DNA of 64,000 nt. Origin: Takakia lepidozioides (Eukaryota; Streptophyta; Takakiopsida; Takakiales; Takakiaceae). Numbering within the stretch: position 1 is the stretch's first letter; the number at the start of each line of letters is the position of its first letter. The notes beneath the pieces were generated by a model that saw only the letters and a program-made list of their open reading frames with translations, was not told where the DNA came from and made no database searches. Of the stretch, positions 34,203-47,251 are shown piece by piece. The position numbers and the translations under genes are program-made. Where the stretch lies: positions 26,164,001-26,228,000 of the forward strand of contig CM060732.1 of NCBI GenBank assembly GCA_030704615.1, in the 5' to 3' direction.

Positions 34203-36537
34203 ATGGCGGAACCTCCCTTGCGGCTGCTCAATTTCGTATCGGAAAATGAGGTTTGATCTGTGTTATCGATGTTTGGGCCAGCCTTGTTATAGCCGCTGCG
34301 TTCCTCTTGATTGTATTGACATGTTACAACTTGGTGGATGGTTACCGGCAGTTGGAGGAAGGTCGGGAGAGCAAGGGTCAGCGTGTGGAAGATGGGGGCG
34401 GCTCTTTGGATAGGCCCTTATTTGAGGTCAGTGGTCTTGTACCTCTCTGCCTGTGACTCGTTGAGAGGAGTCAGGAATATGGGAGACAGAGGTCATATTT
34501 GGCTCTACTTCTAGGGAATTTTCGACTGACGGGGATAGAACCGTTCTGATACCTCCTTTGAATGTGCACAGGTACTGAAGGAAAATAAAGACAAGAAAGA
34601 TGCGGAATTTAATGAGCGCTTCAAGCACCGTGAGTTCCAGTGCTCTCGTTGCTTCTCTTGCTCTGCCTTACCTTCCACGGGCATGCACGGATATGGGCCA
34701 CAGAGGACGCTAAGTATTGGCCTGTAGGTCCATTTATGGTGGGGAGGGCACGCCAAAAGTAGGGTTGGCGGATGCATGCAATCCGTGTTTGGACATGTCG
34801 AGTTGAGATATTACTATGGAGACCGTTTGTCTCGGTGTAGGCATATGGCCAATGCAGGAGAGGAATTGATGTGTGGACGGGTCGACAATTTTCGTGTAAG
34901 ACTGTTGCTGCAGGGGATATTAACATTGGACAGGAGACGGGTCTGATGCAGGGCAGGGGTTAGGAGACAGAAAGTGTATGTCTTCTGAATGCTGTATTTT
35001 GTGCTGTTACAGAGCCCCCCAAGGCGCTGGATGAAGAAGAGACTGAGTTTTTGGAATCGTTGGAGATGGTGAGCATGGCTTCCTATGGCAGGGACATGGG
35101 TACGACCACTCCTAGAATTGAATACATGGGAATTTTTTTTCTTGTGGCAACTTTATCTGTCTTAGCCAGGCGGGAAGATTTCACAGCAGATCAGACGTGA
35201 AGCTCATTTGTGACCATCTTGAGCGAGTGGAATGAAGGAATCTCTATTTACAGAGAGGGTGTTTTCCCTTCTTGCACTCCGAAGTGTTTTGGCTGAGCTC
35301 GGTCAGGGTGATTATGCCATGGGAGACTTACTGGTGGTCTGCTGCAGGAGCTCATTTTTAAAACCCTAGTGTGTGTCTTTGTGTATTGTCGTGAAGTCTG
35401 AAAGACAGCATACCAGACTGTCTCTTACGTGCTTGTTGGCTTCCATGTGCAGTACAAGAAAAAATTGGAGAAGCAGGTTGCTGAGGAGGAAGCCCAGCAG
35501 CTTACAGATTTTCATGTCTTTCTTCCTCCCCCCCTCCCCCCCCCACCAAAGACTCTGTGACTCCCTTAATGCCTGATCCTTATTCAAACCTTTAGAGTAT
35601 GTGTAACCTTCTTTTAAAGAAGTCTGATTTCCTCTGGCAGCAGCTCTACCTGGGCACTGTCATGCAGTGATTTTCATCGGGGACTGACCTATATTCCTGT
35701 TACGCCGGCAGCAGCATACCCAATTGTCTTTTTACAAGTTTTAGGAATGGTTTGTCTGCTTGGTCTTGTGGAGGAATATAAGAACATATCTTGAAAGTGA
35801 ATGTTTGGGATCTGGACAGGCAGCAATAGCAAGTAGGACCATTGCAGCTGAGGAGACAAGACTGATTGGAGAGCCAAGACCAGTCAGTACTGCCAGCAAT
35901 CCTCAGGAGGTAAGAGTGACCAAGAGCTGTCTGTTTACTACAGAATGCAAGTAGCTGTTAGTATGGAGGCTTCTCTGGAGGGTAGGCCTCCTGCAATTTG
36001 GTTCTCATCCCGTAGATATGCTACGTGAGGAGTGACATTAGAGGTGGGCGCCTGGCTCTCAAGGGAAATTTAAGGAAACTGTGCTACGATAAGTCAGGCA
36101 TAGATTCCAGTAGTCTGCCTTGGACTGAGAGATTCACAATCAAGGATGCTTCCTTCACAATCAAAAGCAAGAGCTGTTAAGAGTGTGATGAAAAATGACC
36201 CCTTGTAGAGTCCAGAAATTTTGGGTTGATAATGAGGTGATAAAGGCCTGCATAGGTACGAAGTGTACCCTAAGGTTAGTAGCAACTGACCAATGGGGAT
36301 CGTTGGCACACGCAGGCAGCATCAGGAAGGGGTAAGAGGTCATTACATTCTCTGAGAGTCACAAACTTTGTCAAGATCAAGGCACAGCCCAAAAAGACAA
36401 AGTTTGACACTGAAAAGATTCACCAACCTGCCACACAAGCTCAGGAGGTAGCTGCAGTTGGCGGCCAAGCTTGGGGACTCGTGTCCTACAGTGATGAGAG
36501 TGATGAAGACAACAATGAACTGGCAATGCTTGGATAA
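34203..36537 (+). CDS. NIP30 / FAM192A (PSME3-interacting protein) homologue
   Basis: Seven exons join in frame to 203 residues: 34203-34250, 34352-34426, 34572-34629, 35013-35068, 35453-35515, 35820-35909 and 36316-36537. The N-terminus MAEPPLRLLNFVSENE is followed by DRPLFEVLKENKDKKDAEF, NERFKHQPPKALDEEETEFL and YKKKLEKQVAEEEAQQL, the order expected of the NIP30 domain. The C-terminus has a basic stretch (FVKIKAQPKKTKF) and closes with an acidic serine motif, SYSDESDEDNNELAMLG. In animals the related PIP30 binds the PA28-gamma proteasome activator through a CK2-phosphorylated acidic tail. Plants also encode this protein, but its partner there is not known to me. It is probably nuclear. Confidence 0.9.
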
Positions 36538-37574
36538 ACAGATCAAAAGTAGTTTAGTTGCTGTGAAGTAGTTGGCACTGTTTGATTGATATGGAGAAGT
36601 TTCATGTTTTGTTTGGTAGCTCTGTGATTGCCAGAACAGAATTGATGTGGGTGAAAACAGGTTGCCAAAAGATTGCAACTGATGCCTTGACTACTTTCAC
36701 AAGTGTCATACAGAAACACTGAAGATGATGGAGATGTCACACAAGAAGTGTGCCTGGATAATACTTGCACGCTTTGAAAATATTTCTCGCTGTTAGTGCG
36801 TGTGGAGTTACCAAATATATTGAACATGTGCTTGGTCGATGTGAAGCATAGTTTCATCAAACCCTGAAGCCGCATCAGCAAAGTGTAATGGCCCAGTGGA
36901 TTAGGAACCTGGACCCATGGCCGCAGAAGTCATCCCCATAGTGTGTAGGGCTCCCACATCGTCAGATGCGATTGCAGGACGTAGTTTGTCTTGAGAGAGG
37001 TCTATTCAAAAGGGTGAACAGACCTAGCACAGGGCATTCCTCTTAGCTTGCACTTCCAATTGTTATGGCTTACAGAGGAAAAATCTGTCTAAACTCGAGG
37101 GCCAGCACCTGTGACTGATTTGAAAAATGGACGGTCTAGCCGTTGCTACCTTTTTGCCAGCATATTCGTGGCAAAGGTTGCTTTGCAAAATTTCAAATGG
37201 AACCAGTTCCAGGGCTGTGTGCATTGGCTACCAATCCTCCAAACAGTGTGCTCTGTTCACTTCACTGCATCGTAGTAGGCAAATCCAGTATCACAAGCCT
37301 TGCAGCACACCTAAACAGAAGACAATCATGAACTCGAGAACCTCATAAAAAGACATAGTCTTTTCATGACATATAGCCATTAGCTGTTACCACCAGTCTG
37401 CCAAGAGCACAGGCCTGAGCCATACTGGTCGCTGGCAGTAATTCCAGATACTATTGTTACAAGTGACTCTGGAGGACACAAAATCACCCATCACAGCTTG
37501 GGCGGCCCCAAACCCAAGGGATCACATGGATGCAAAGGTAAGTTAGCTAATTTAAATTGCTTAACATGTGCAAA
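36538..37574. other. Convergent intergenic stretch, no gene seen
   Basis: This lies between two genes pointing towards each other and presumably holds both 3' UTRs. No further coding or repeat signal was recognised. Confidence 0.5.
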
Positions 37575-40500
37575 TCACAGTCCCAATGGGGGTAATTTGA
37601 GATCCCTTGACCGTGTCCTTACAGAAACTCCTCTCCTTGAAATTGAGCTACGCTGGCTTTCAGAATTTATGTCATCCTTCCTCAACATGTCAGCCTCCTG
37701 CTCTGCCCGTTTCTCTGCCCATATTTTCGCCTTTTGAACTGCACTCTCCATCCCTTCAGCTTCTTGACCTCCCTCTGCGATCCTCGAAGAAACTCTTCCA
37801 ATCCGTGGAATTGGATTACGCAGACTCTCTGCAATGAAGTCAAACTTCCTCAACTTGCCGCCCTCCGGCTCCTCCCCTTCTTCTGGCCTCCCTGCCACCT
37901 TTCCAGCTGTATTCTCTATTCTTACAGCTTCTAGGGCTCCCCCTGTGCTAAACGCACCTCCTCTCTTCTCTTCTTGGCTTCCGTCACGATCTTTCTGGAT
38001 TCCTCGACTGGAAACTCTCTGCTCATTTCCCCTTATGCCGAATTGCTCTTTATCATCACTTATTCCAAGCCCTCCTGCCAGCTTCTTCAACCCCTCACTG
38101 CTGCTAATCTCCCTGTATTCATTCTTCTCTGACTTCATAGTGCCCTCTTCACTGTCTCCCTGGTAAATCCTCTCATGTTTCTTCTTGTCGAACTTCTCAT
38201 TGTGATCAGCTTCATCATCATCTCCCTTGGCTTTCTTCTCCTTCTTCTCCGCTAACTCCTTCCCATCTTCAGTTTTTCCACCCTCTTGCTCGGATTTTTT
38301 GGCCTTTTTCTCCTCCTTCTCTAACTCTTCACCCTCTTGAGTTTCTCCCTTGGCCTTCTTCTCCTTCTTCTCCTTCTCCTTTTTGGACTTCCCCTCACCC
38401 TCCTCAGCTTCCTCATCTTCTCCTTTGGCCTTCTCCTTCTTCTTCTTCTTCTTCTCGGAATCTTCACCACCTTCAGTTTCATCACCCTCTTCCTCTGCCT
38501 TCTTTTCCTTCTCCTTCTCCTTCTTCTCGGACTCTTCACCACCTTCAGTTCCGTCATCCTCTTCCTCTGCCTTTTTCTCCTTCTTCTCTTTCTTCTTTTT
38601 GGCCTTCTCACTGTCATCCTCATCATCATCTTCTCCCTTCTCCTTCTCCTTCTTCTTCTTCTTTTTCTTCTCCGATTCCTCCTCACCATCTTCAGTTGCA
38701 TCACCGCCTCCCTTCTCCTTGTCCTTCTTCTTCTTCTTTTTCTCCGAATCCTCACCATCTTCAGTTGCATCACCCTCTCCCTTGTCCTTCTTGTCCTTCT
38801 TGTCCTTCTTCTCACCCTTTTCATCATCCTTTGCTTTCTCCTCCAAGGCCTTGACCTTTTCCTCAATGTCACCACGGAAGGTGGCCATGCGTGTTTCCCA
38901 GTATCGCGTGGTGGTGAAGGTGCAGTGAATGTGACCCTCAATGCTCCATTTGAGCTGAGTGTCGTTCATGGATTTTGGGAAGCGCCACATGAGGGTGTCA
39001 GCAAAGTCATTGCCGGTAAAGATGATGCCACCCTCACTGGTGAAAGGGAGAGAATGAAGTGGGTTTCCTGGCACGCGCCTCCCAAATCGCCATACCGATG
39101 TTGCCTCAGCCATGCGCTGCGGGTTGAGGCGATTGAACTCTTGCCCTTTCATTCCCTGCAGTGTCCATACAAAGCTGCCACCTCGATTTCCATGCACCGG
39201 CAGCTGCTCAAATCTCCACGGTGTGTTTTTGACAGTAGTAGATACTGAAATCCCCGCTGACACTCCAAAAGTTGCCCTTGCTCCTCCTGTAACCACATCA
39301 GTGATACCTGTGCTGGCGGACACCCGCTCACCAACTCCTACCTTGAAGGTTTGATTGGCTGATGAGTTGGTCATGGTCACACCTGTTCCCTCTGATGTCT
39401 CAGGCATTACTGACAAAAAGATGAGGGAGGGAAAATGCCCCATGCGGTGGTCATCCCACCGGGAGTTATCAACCTTACATCTCACATGGTTGATCCGTAC
39501 TGTCACCTGCATTTCCATCCATGTACTACTCGGTCACAGTTTCTTCTCACCAACCAAAACCAATGATAGCATGAGAACTATTGGGCGTCAACACAAAATG
39601 AGGTGCAGAATCTCGCTCCCTCATTCTCTCTCCGCCCATGGCCCCATTCGCCACTACCCTCTCTCTCTCCAGACGCAAAAGCACACTACCTACTGAGTAC
39701 ATTCCCTTCTCTGCAGCTCAAGGCAACAAAGCGGCACATGAATTGGCACCTGGAGAAAGGTGGGGGTCGCCTCTACGGTTTCAACCAGCTGGATATTGAT
39801 CCGGGCGCGCTGATTGAACAAGTCAGTCAGTTGCTTGTAGCGCCTAAACGGCTCGTCCTCCATATAGCACTGTTCCACCGGCATCAGCAGCAGGGGCACC
39901 TCGAGCTGCAGTTCCCAAAGCCCATTCTGCGCCTGCGCCACACAACGGGATCGTGAGGCAGAGGGCCGTGGAGAGTCCCGGCCACCACGCTGGATGTGAC
40001 TCCATAGTGCGTGCAAAATGACATCTTTATACTGGCGGGTGCTAAGCTCCTCCACCAGCTGGTACATGAGAGTGTCGATGCGCGTCCTAAGGGCAATGAT
40101 CTTCTTCTCCTCCGCATCAAATCCATGTTTTCCACCCTGAGAACTGTCTGCCAGCAGTGTGTTCTCCAGTCCCCGCTGCCTGAGGAGCACCCTGAAAACT
40201 TCGCCATGCCCATTCGCGGCAGCAACCAACCCTGCACGCCAGAGGAAGAAGGTCCTAAATGTGGCCCTGGTGGCCTCATGCAGAATCTCCTGATTTCCCC
40301 GCAACCCTCGCAATTCCCACACCCCCGACTCAAATGAAGGTGTAGCTCCCGGCAGCAGACCTCTGACAGAGAGCAGCCTCTGCCGCCAGTCGTCGCCTGC
40401 CCCCGTCAGCGGGACCTCCACAAAAGGATAGCCATCATCACGATATTTGGTGGCGATCACATACCCCATCAGGGACAGACTACATGACCCCGACGTTCTC

Positions 40501-40922
40501 AGCAGCTCCTGCACCACCTCCACCTGATTCTGTTCAGCAGCCTTGAAGAAAGCAAACGCGCTGAACGTGCCAGTCACGAGACTGGCGCTCAGCTCCCGCG
40601 CCTGGATGTCACGAAGCCGGTGCACACAGTGAATTCTCCCCCTGTGAGCCGCCTGCACCAGCGCATGCCCCACTGCCGGCGGATCCACAGAGTCCTCAAT
40701 CAGCAGTGCCGCTACCTTGCGGTGCGGAAACAGCACATCCCCCGAATTCCCCACCTCCGTCGCATCTCGCCATACAGCCCGAATTTCTGGTCTCTGAATC
40801 TCCTCCCTTGCAATCTCCACCGCCTCCTCCACATGTATCTCCCCTACCTTCACCGCCGCCCTCTCTGCATCTCGCAATGCACTCTCCAAATTCGGATATT
40901 CCCACTTCCCACCACCTTCCAT
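37575..40922 (-). CDS. Unidentified large protein: ankyrin-like N-terminal half, Gly/Ser/Thr-rich middle, long Lys/Glu tract
   Basis: Two exons (40922-39750 and 39506-37575) join in phase 0 to about 1034 residues. The first 390 residues are helical in character with isolated ankyrin-like turns (FFKAAEQNQVEVVQELL and GLVAAANGHGEVFRVLL). Residues 390-620 are rich in Gly, Ser, Thr and aromatic residues with alternating polarity (KVGVGERVSASTGITDVV, RATFGVSAGISVSTTV), suggesting beta structure. Then comes a tract of about 230 residues made almost only of Lys, Glu, Asp and Gly in degenerate 20-30-residue repeats, and a mixed-charge tail. I do not recognise the family. The start is the first in-frame ATG after a stop. 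Expression and splicing need transcript support, although a frame this long in GC-rich codons is unlikely by chance. Confidence 0.7.
38200..38870 (-). repeat. Degenerate coding repeat (Lys/Glu-rich tract)
   Basis: A purine-rich tract on the minus strand encodes repeated EKKKKKKEKEKGE and EEGDETEGGEDSEKK-like units. The opposite strand is open but encodes only Ser/Phe/Leu runs, a shadow of the repeat. Such tracts expand and contract easily. Confidence 0.85.
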
Positions 40923-42993
40923 CGCAATCTCTCTCCACTCTCCACTGCACCGCACCCACCCACCTTCACACTCGCCCGCAATCACTCGCCCGCATCGCCT
41001 CAGCTCCTCTTGTCTTCTTGTCTTCGTTCCCGCGGAGACGACTCTCGCACTGTGAAGAATTAGTCCGATAGTCCTGCCCCTGCCCCCTGCCCGTCGTTAA
41101 TTAATTATTTATTTGTTTTATAAAATTGCATTTGAATCAGTGTTTTTTTTTCAAATTTGGAAAAGAACAAGAGTGGCTACTGAGGCAATAGCCATATTTT
41201 CTGTTCATCCACCTAAATTTGGACAGAGTCATCCTCCTCTGTACTTTCATCCATGTATATCATCCATTTTAGGATAATTCATCCAGTATTTAAATTGTTT
41301 TGGAGAATTTTGGCGATTTCATCCATGAGAAAATAGGGAATTTACGACAGAATACTCGATTTGTTTTTGATGTCGAAAAAGTGCGAAGTTTCGCCAGAAA
41401 TAAAAACACTGATTTGAATCTTCATTTGAAGTGTTGTAAGGGCGGGCTGTCGGGCAGATTCCAGAACAATTATCCACTCTAACCAAACCCTAATCATCGC
41501 GTTTTGTCGATTAGGGTTGGGCGGATTCCCGAGAGGGAGTCCCTGCGCAGATTCTGTGAAGAAGAAGATGCAGACGAAGGTGTCTAGTGTGTACATACGT
41601 TTGTTGGCAGAGCGACGAGACGATGTTGCTGGCCCACCACGACCGAGCTGGTCACCGTGACATCACGCGCTATAAACAGGGACTCAGGAGGGAGGACTTG
41701 TCAGTTTCTCACGCTCACGCGGCTTGCCGATCATCCAGGCCCTGGACTGGAGATCCTGTCGTCCAAGGTCCACCATGACTCTCAACTCTCAACTCTAAAC
41801 TCGACTCTGAAGTCAATTAAGGAAGATCTCCATGAGTTTTGTCATTTACTTACGTGGATGCCTCTCGCGACAAGCTGTCTATTATGTAGATCGTTGTCTT
41901 TTTAGGTGTGTAGGACGTTGCCATGCAGTCCGATAGATCTACGGTGGTCCCAGGTCAGCCGGTCACTTACTAATGATCTGCTTCTCTCTAGTCCATGGGC
42001 TGTGGCAACTTCCCTGCCACAAGGTAAAGAAAAGCCCCACAAGATTGATCACTCTGCCTATAAATCTTACTCATTATCGGACGATAATCATGGAGTTCAG
42101 GGTTTCGTAAGTACTATTTAAATTGAAAGGAAGTTCGAGCAGCAATGCGTTTCACGGTAGTTACAGGAAGGCTGAACTCGTTAGTTTCGTACAATGAACT
42201 CAACCAAGGTGACAAAACTTGCACTAAAAACTTCAATTTAACTGGTATTCAGTAACCTTTGCTACACATTGAGTAATGAGCTTGGATGATGCTTAAGACC
42301 CACAAAGATGTCGCATTCCATGGGGGAATGGTCTTGCAAGCACATTCGTACAATATGCAATTTCTTACCAGTAATTCTTAAAAGCTGGATCCCAAGCCTT
42401 ACTAGGTTGTAGAAACAGTGAAAGTGATTGCAACAAGGAACGAGCAGATCAAACCATTTCACACAGTTCTGACTGGAAACATTCTCCATGGTGTAGTCAC
42501 TCACCCACCAGGAGGCTCCCTGCCTTGTGCAAGATCCAGTGCACCACACCTTAAGGTGCTGCAAAGGCCTGCCATTAGACCATTAGCCATGCCCTTCAGA
42601 AAATAGGTTGTTTCACACAGAGTGTGCTCAAGTAATAGGAGGCACTTCACTGCAACGGATGTAGAAGTCCGAGCTATAGAGATGCACTAGCTGGTTCATG
42701 GTATCTGGAATATCAGATTTCAGAAATTGCCCGCCACATCAAACTAAACCTGCAGGTGCCAGTTATGAAATGTTAAAACTGGATATCAAACCCAATCAGA
42801 GAAAGCCTCGATGCTGGGCTCATGACCACAAATTGTGACAAATCTGACAGCAAAAGAGAGAGAGACAGAGAAACACGTACCTGTGATAGTTTATAAGTGG
42901 AGCCTCGGAGTAACCCAGGAGAGAGATTTCACCACAGCTCAAGCAGGTCCAAATAATTTGAAAGATGATGCTTGACGCTTGTTTCACTTATCA
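40923..42993. other. Intergenic stretch, no gene seen
   Basis: Only short frames occur. The first few hundred bases upstream of 40922 are the presumed promoter and leader of the minus-strand gene. No recognisable transposon ends, RNA genes or coding motifs were found. Confidence 0.45.
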
Positions 42994-45466
42994 TCACCAG
43001 GAAACTCCATAAGAACACAGCCCCTTCTTGAAGTCATGAATACGATTAACATCCCTTTCAACAATTTCTCACCCAGCTATCTTGGGAGGTAAACTTTGTT
43101 GTAGTGTGGCAATCACCACATATACAAAGGTTCTTGATTATGTGGGTAGGTCTCCTGGCGGACGTGCTGATGATCCCAAAAGAGATGGCCAGTGTTTTGT
43201 TGTCGTGCAGAGAGCCTACTCTTTTGTCTGCTGATCCCCATCATGCAGCAACAACATCTCGGGTGACTCCGCTATCTGCCTTGTTGATTTTTCATCAATC
43301 TATGGCGATTTTAGGTTGATCCATCTCTGCAAAGAATGTATGTACCCTGTTCTTGACATCAATGCGGCTGCACCCTGGCTCCTCCTTCACATATCTATCT
43401 TTCGTTGTGTCTCTGACTTTTGCTATGTCATCTCACCTGCCAGCATAGATGTTTGATAGCAATACCTATACTGCACAATTCTGTGAATCCAACTTGAGGA
43501 CACATTTGGCAGCACGTTCTGCCAGCTCCACATTGTTATGGGTTCTACATGCACCAAGCAAGGTCCCCCATACCAAAGCATCTGGTTTCATTGGCATCTT
43601 GTTGATAAAATCCTCCGCTTCATCTAAATGCCCTGCCCTAGCAAGAAGATCGACCATACAGCCATAGTGCTTGCGTGTTGGTGTAATGCCATGATCTGCA
43701 CTCATGGACTGGAAGAGGAGGCGACCTTCGTTCACTAGGCCCAGATGACTACAGGCCGAGAGAACACCAATGAATGTGACGTAGTCCGGTTTCGCACCTT
43801 CCCTCTGCATTTGCTCAAAAAACTGAAGGGCCTCCTGACCGTGCCCATGCTGGGCACATCCATTGATCATTGCCGTCCACGAGACGACGTCTGGTTGAGG
43901 AATCCTGTCAAACACTTGCTGTGCATCGCCCACACTCCCACTCTTGGCGTACATGTCAACAAGAGCATTAGCTATGCGCATATCTGACTCCAATCCAGAT
44001 TTGATGATGAGGCCATGGACCAACTTGCCCTCGGCCAGGGCTGCCAGGCTGGCGCATGCATTGAGAATGCTAATGAAAGTGACCTTGTTAGGGACCACAC
44101 CTTCCAATTGCATTTGCTGAAATAGCAACAGCGCCGCCTCACCATCACCATGCTCAGCACATCCCCCAATCATCGCAGTCCATGACATCACATTTCTTTC
44201 ACTCATCTTGTCAAACACTCCCCGGGCAAGCACCACACTCCCACACTTGCAATACATACTCACAAGAGCAGTCCCCACACGAACATCTGACTCAACTCCA
44301 GCCTTGATGATCAGGGCGTGAACCCATCTTCCCTCTCTCAGAGCTGCCAGGCCACAGCACGCATTGAGGATGCAAACGAAGGTGACCTTATTTGGCTTCA
44401 CACCATCCCTCTGCATTTGGCGAAAGAGTAGGAAAGCCTCCTCACCATCACCGAGCTTAGCAAATCCTGCAACCATCGCTGTGTATGTTATTACATTCCG
44501 TTCAGACATTTGATCAAACATTTGGCGTGCATCCACCAGACTCCCGCATTTGCAGTACATGTCGACAAGGGCATTGCCCACTCGGACATCTGACTCGAAT
44601 CCAGCTTTGACGATGCCCGCATGAAGCCGTTTGCCCTCCTCCAGAGTTTCTGGGCTGCCACATGCCTTGAGGATGGAAATGCATGCGACAACGTCTCTGG
44701 TTGGCATTTTGTCAAACACTTTCCGCGCATCCACCACACTACCACACTTGCAATACATGTTGACAAGGGCAGTGCCCACTTGGATGTCTGACTCCAATCC
44801 AGCTTTGACGATGCCTGCATGGAACCGCTTGCCGTCTTCCAGAGCCGCTGCGCTCCTGCATGCATGCAGAATGCTCATGAAAGTCACCTTGTTTGGCTCC
44901 ACGCCTTCTCGTTGCATTTCCCGAAAGAGTTGAAATGCCTCTTCTCCACGCCCTTGCTGAGCTAATCCGGCAATCATCGCAGTCCATGAGATTACATTCC
45001 GTTCAGGCATTTTGTCGAACACTTGACGTGCATCCACAATACTCCCGCACTTGCAGTACAAGCTGACAAGGATGTTCCCGAGGAAGATATTTGGTTCAAA
45101 CCCACTTTTCCTTATGTGTGCATGGACACCCTTCCCATCTGCCAGGGCCTTCGTCTTGGCATACCCCTGCAAGAGAAGAGCACAGGTATCTGCATATTCC
45201 CGAAAGCCCTGTTGCTCCATAAGATCTAGAAGCTGCAGGGTTTCCTTCAATCCTCCCACCTTGGTCGCATCCCTGCGAGTTCCCCAACTTTCCGTGGTGC
45301 TCCTCCCTTCGTTCTTTGCTGTTGTGCTTTGCGGTTCATTAGAGGTAGTGCTGATAGCCCAAGTGCTTAGAGATGTACTCTTGCCCCGACTCTCATGCCC
45401 AACAATTGGCTGATTCCAGATTTGATACGCCCTCGCGCTGCATGACGAACATCCCAAAAAGATCAA
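42994..45466 (-). pseudogene. PPR-DYW paralogue 1 with decayed DYW domain
   Basis: The frame open from 45466 to 43466 encodes 666 residues of PLS-type PPR units: five MYCKCGS-type units of about 100 residues, one of them shortened, then the start of an E domain. It stops just after CVLKLDSQN, where paralogues continue AAVYVLLSN. Remains of the rest follow to 42994 with stops and frame changes. The zinc and catalytic HSE triad of the DYW domain reads DNK. The C-I-C-G-D-C-H site survives. The terminal CSCGDYW reads CSYGVSW. Canonical DYW domains deaminate C to U in organellar RNA; this copy cannot. The truncated PPR array could still bind RNA. No in-frame ATG exists before about 45220, so a 5' exon is likely. 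Confidence 0.85.
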
Positions 45467-45862
45467 TGCCGACTTCTGTTGCTACTTCAATGTCAGCTCT
45501 CATAGAAATCAGCTTTAAACTACTTACACGCTTTTACTTTCTCATCTTCTCATCTTGTTTGGTTCACACTACTTGGAGAGACGAAGCAGAGCATACCGAA
45601 AACTCCAAATTTGCCTTGAGAAGCCCATCACAAGGATGGGCGCGCCGATATCTTGACCGCTCGGTGATACTCGTGGAAGGTATAATGCAGTTCATCCTGT
45701 TGTTGTTGAGTGAGCGCGTTTGCTTCTCATTGAAATGACATGTACAGAACCCCGCGAGTAGTTCGCTTAGTGAATCACTATCCTTGCTCTGATGGACTCA
45801 GTCTAACACTCAGTGAACGAGAGAGGCTAAAGAGAGAGAGCCTCTGACGCACGAGGACCTGA

Positions 45863-46321
45863 GGTCTCTTCCATACTAGCGACCGGACAAAACACTTTGT
45901 CCACTGTTTCGGCCGCTTCAGAGATGCCACGTCATCAAAAGTTGTGGGAAGAAGTTGCTGGAACCAGCGGACGATAGCATTTTCACACAAAGTAGTGGAC
46001 AAAAAGGGTCCACTGGACAAGATATCGCGCTCCCTATGCTTTGGCAAAGGTACATGGTGCAGAGAAAGAGGAGCGATGAGACCCACTGACAGGCTTCGTT
46101 AGGTTTTGTCCAGTGGACAAGATTTGGGGCTATTACCCTGGCCCCAAATTTGCTTTGCTTTGTCCGCTGAGGTGGCTCAATTGGAGCGATGACTCAGCAC
46201 ATTGGAGAGACTCCTCTTCACTGGACAAAGCCAAGTCTGAAAGCATGTAGCGGACAAAATCCGGTTTTTAACCAATCAGAGTGCAAGTTCATTTTGTCCT
46301 GTCGCTAGTCTGGAACGGCCC
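45863..46321. mobile_element. MITE with about 29-bp terminal inverted repeats, upstream of PPR paralogue 1
   Basis: The left end contains TTCCATACTAGCGACCGG then ACAAAA. The right end, in reverse complement, contains TTCCAGACTAGCGACAGG then ACAAAA. Outer bases begin GG(T/G)C, and TGA flanks both ends, consistent with a 3-bp target duplication as in PIF/Harbinger-like (Tourist) elements, although TTA or TAA is usual there. The interior carries about eight TTGTCC/GGACAA motifs, some paired as near-palindromes. There is no coding capacity. It lies 400-850 bases upstream of the PPR frame and could contain promoter elements. Confidence 0.7.
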
Positions 46322-47251
46322 TGAGTCTATAGCAACAACATTTTGCAACCACAGGATGGTTCCACACTTTTGAGCATCGTCTATGGTTCTGGAGGTTGGC
46401 TGTTGGGGGGCCACCCTTCCGTCTGGTATTGTGCTTGCCTTTTAGTCCCGGAGCTTCCCCATGTAACCTGAGGCTTTTGGTGTCAGTGATGATGTGTGAG
46501 CCAAGTCTTGTCATAATTTGCATGGTCAAGCTCACTCAGGTATGCCAAAGGAAAGGCCCACCAGGAATGATTTTGAAGGATAAAAAGACCCTGAATCAGA
46601 TAGTTGTTGCATGAAGCACTCGGCCAAGGTTAAAAGGCTTTCATTTGATCTCCCACTCTATGCCAGTAGTGGAGAATAGAGCAATGATTTCAGGTGGTTC
46701 CAGTTTATTGATATCAATTTTCAAGTGGTGGTGAACACCACAATGCTGAACTCTGTCTGCGAAACTTGTGCAAGGTTGCTGGTTGAGTATCAGGAGTGTC
46801 ATGGCATCATAAAGACGCACTTGTTGACTTGTTAACCACTTGTTGACTTGTTGCCAATGCCATGTACCCCTAAGGTCATAGCCCTGTGGGATGTGACCCC
46901 AACCCAAGCTGGTTGTGGGGTTTTAGTGCATCCAGGGTATGTAGGGCCGCCCAAATTGCCGTAGGAGGTGAGCACAGCTGATGGCAATCCAGACACAGAA
47001 AATTCAGTGTCTGTGATGCCCTGACACCGACATCACGCACAGGGAGTATGAGGTTGACCCACCAACACTCCTCTAGCCCACCAGAATTGCAACAGAGGTG
47101 TGATTATGTCAGAGACGGGCAAAGATCGCTCATGAATGCAGCCTTCTGGATGTGGGAGTGAGCCTCAGAGAGAGGGAGGATTCCAGACAGATTGGGAAGA
47201 CCAACAAGACCGAAATAAAAGGAAGGATAACGTTTGCTGCCTGTCTCATGA
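46322..47251. other. Spacer between PPR paralogues 1 and 2
   Basis: This is the presumed 3' UTR of paralogue 2 and the upstream region of paralogue 1. No further gene or repeat was recognised. Confidence 0.45.

Noticed and set aside
38337-39248. Plus-strand frame of 303 codons rich in Leu and Phe, resembling a membrane protein
   Set aside because: It is the reverse complement of the Lys/Glu tract; the hydrophobic runs are a by-product of CTT/TTC repeats.
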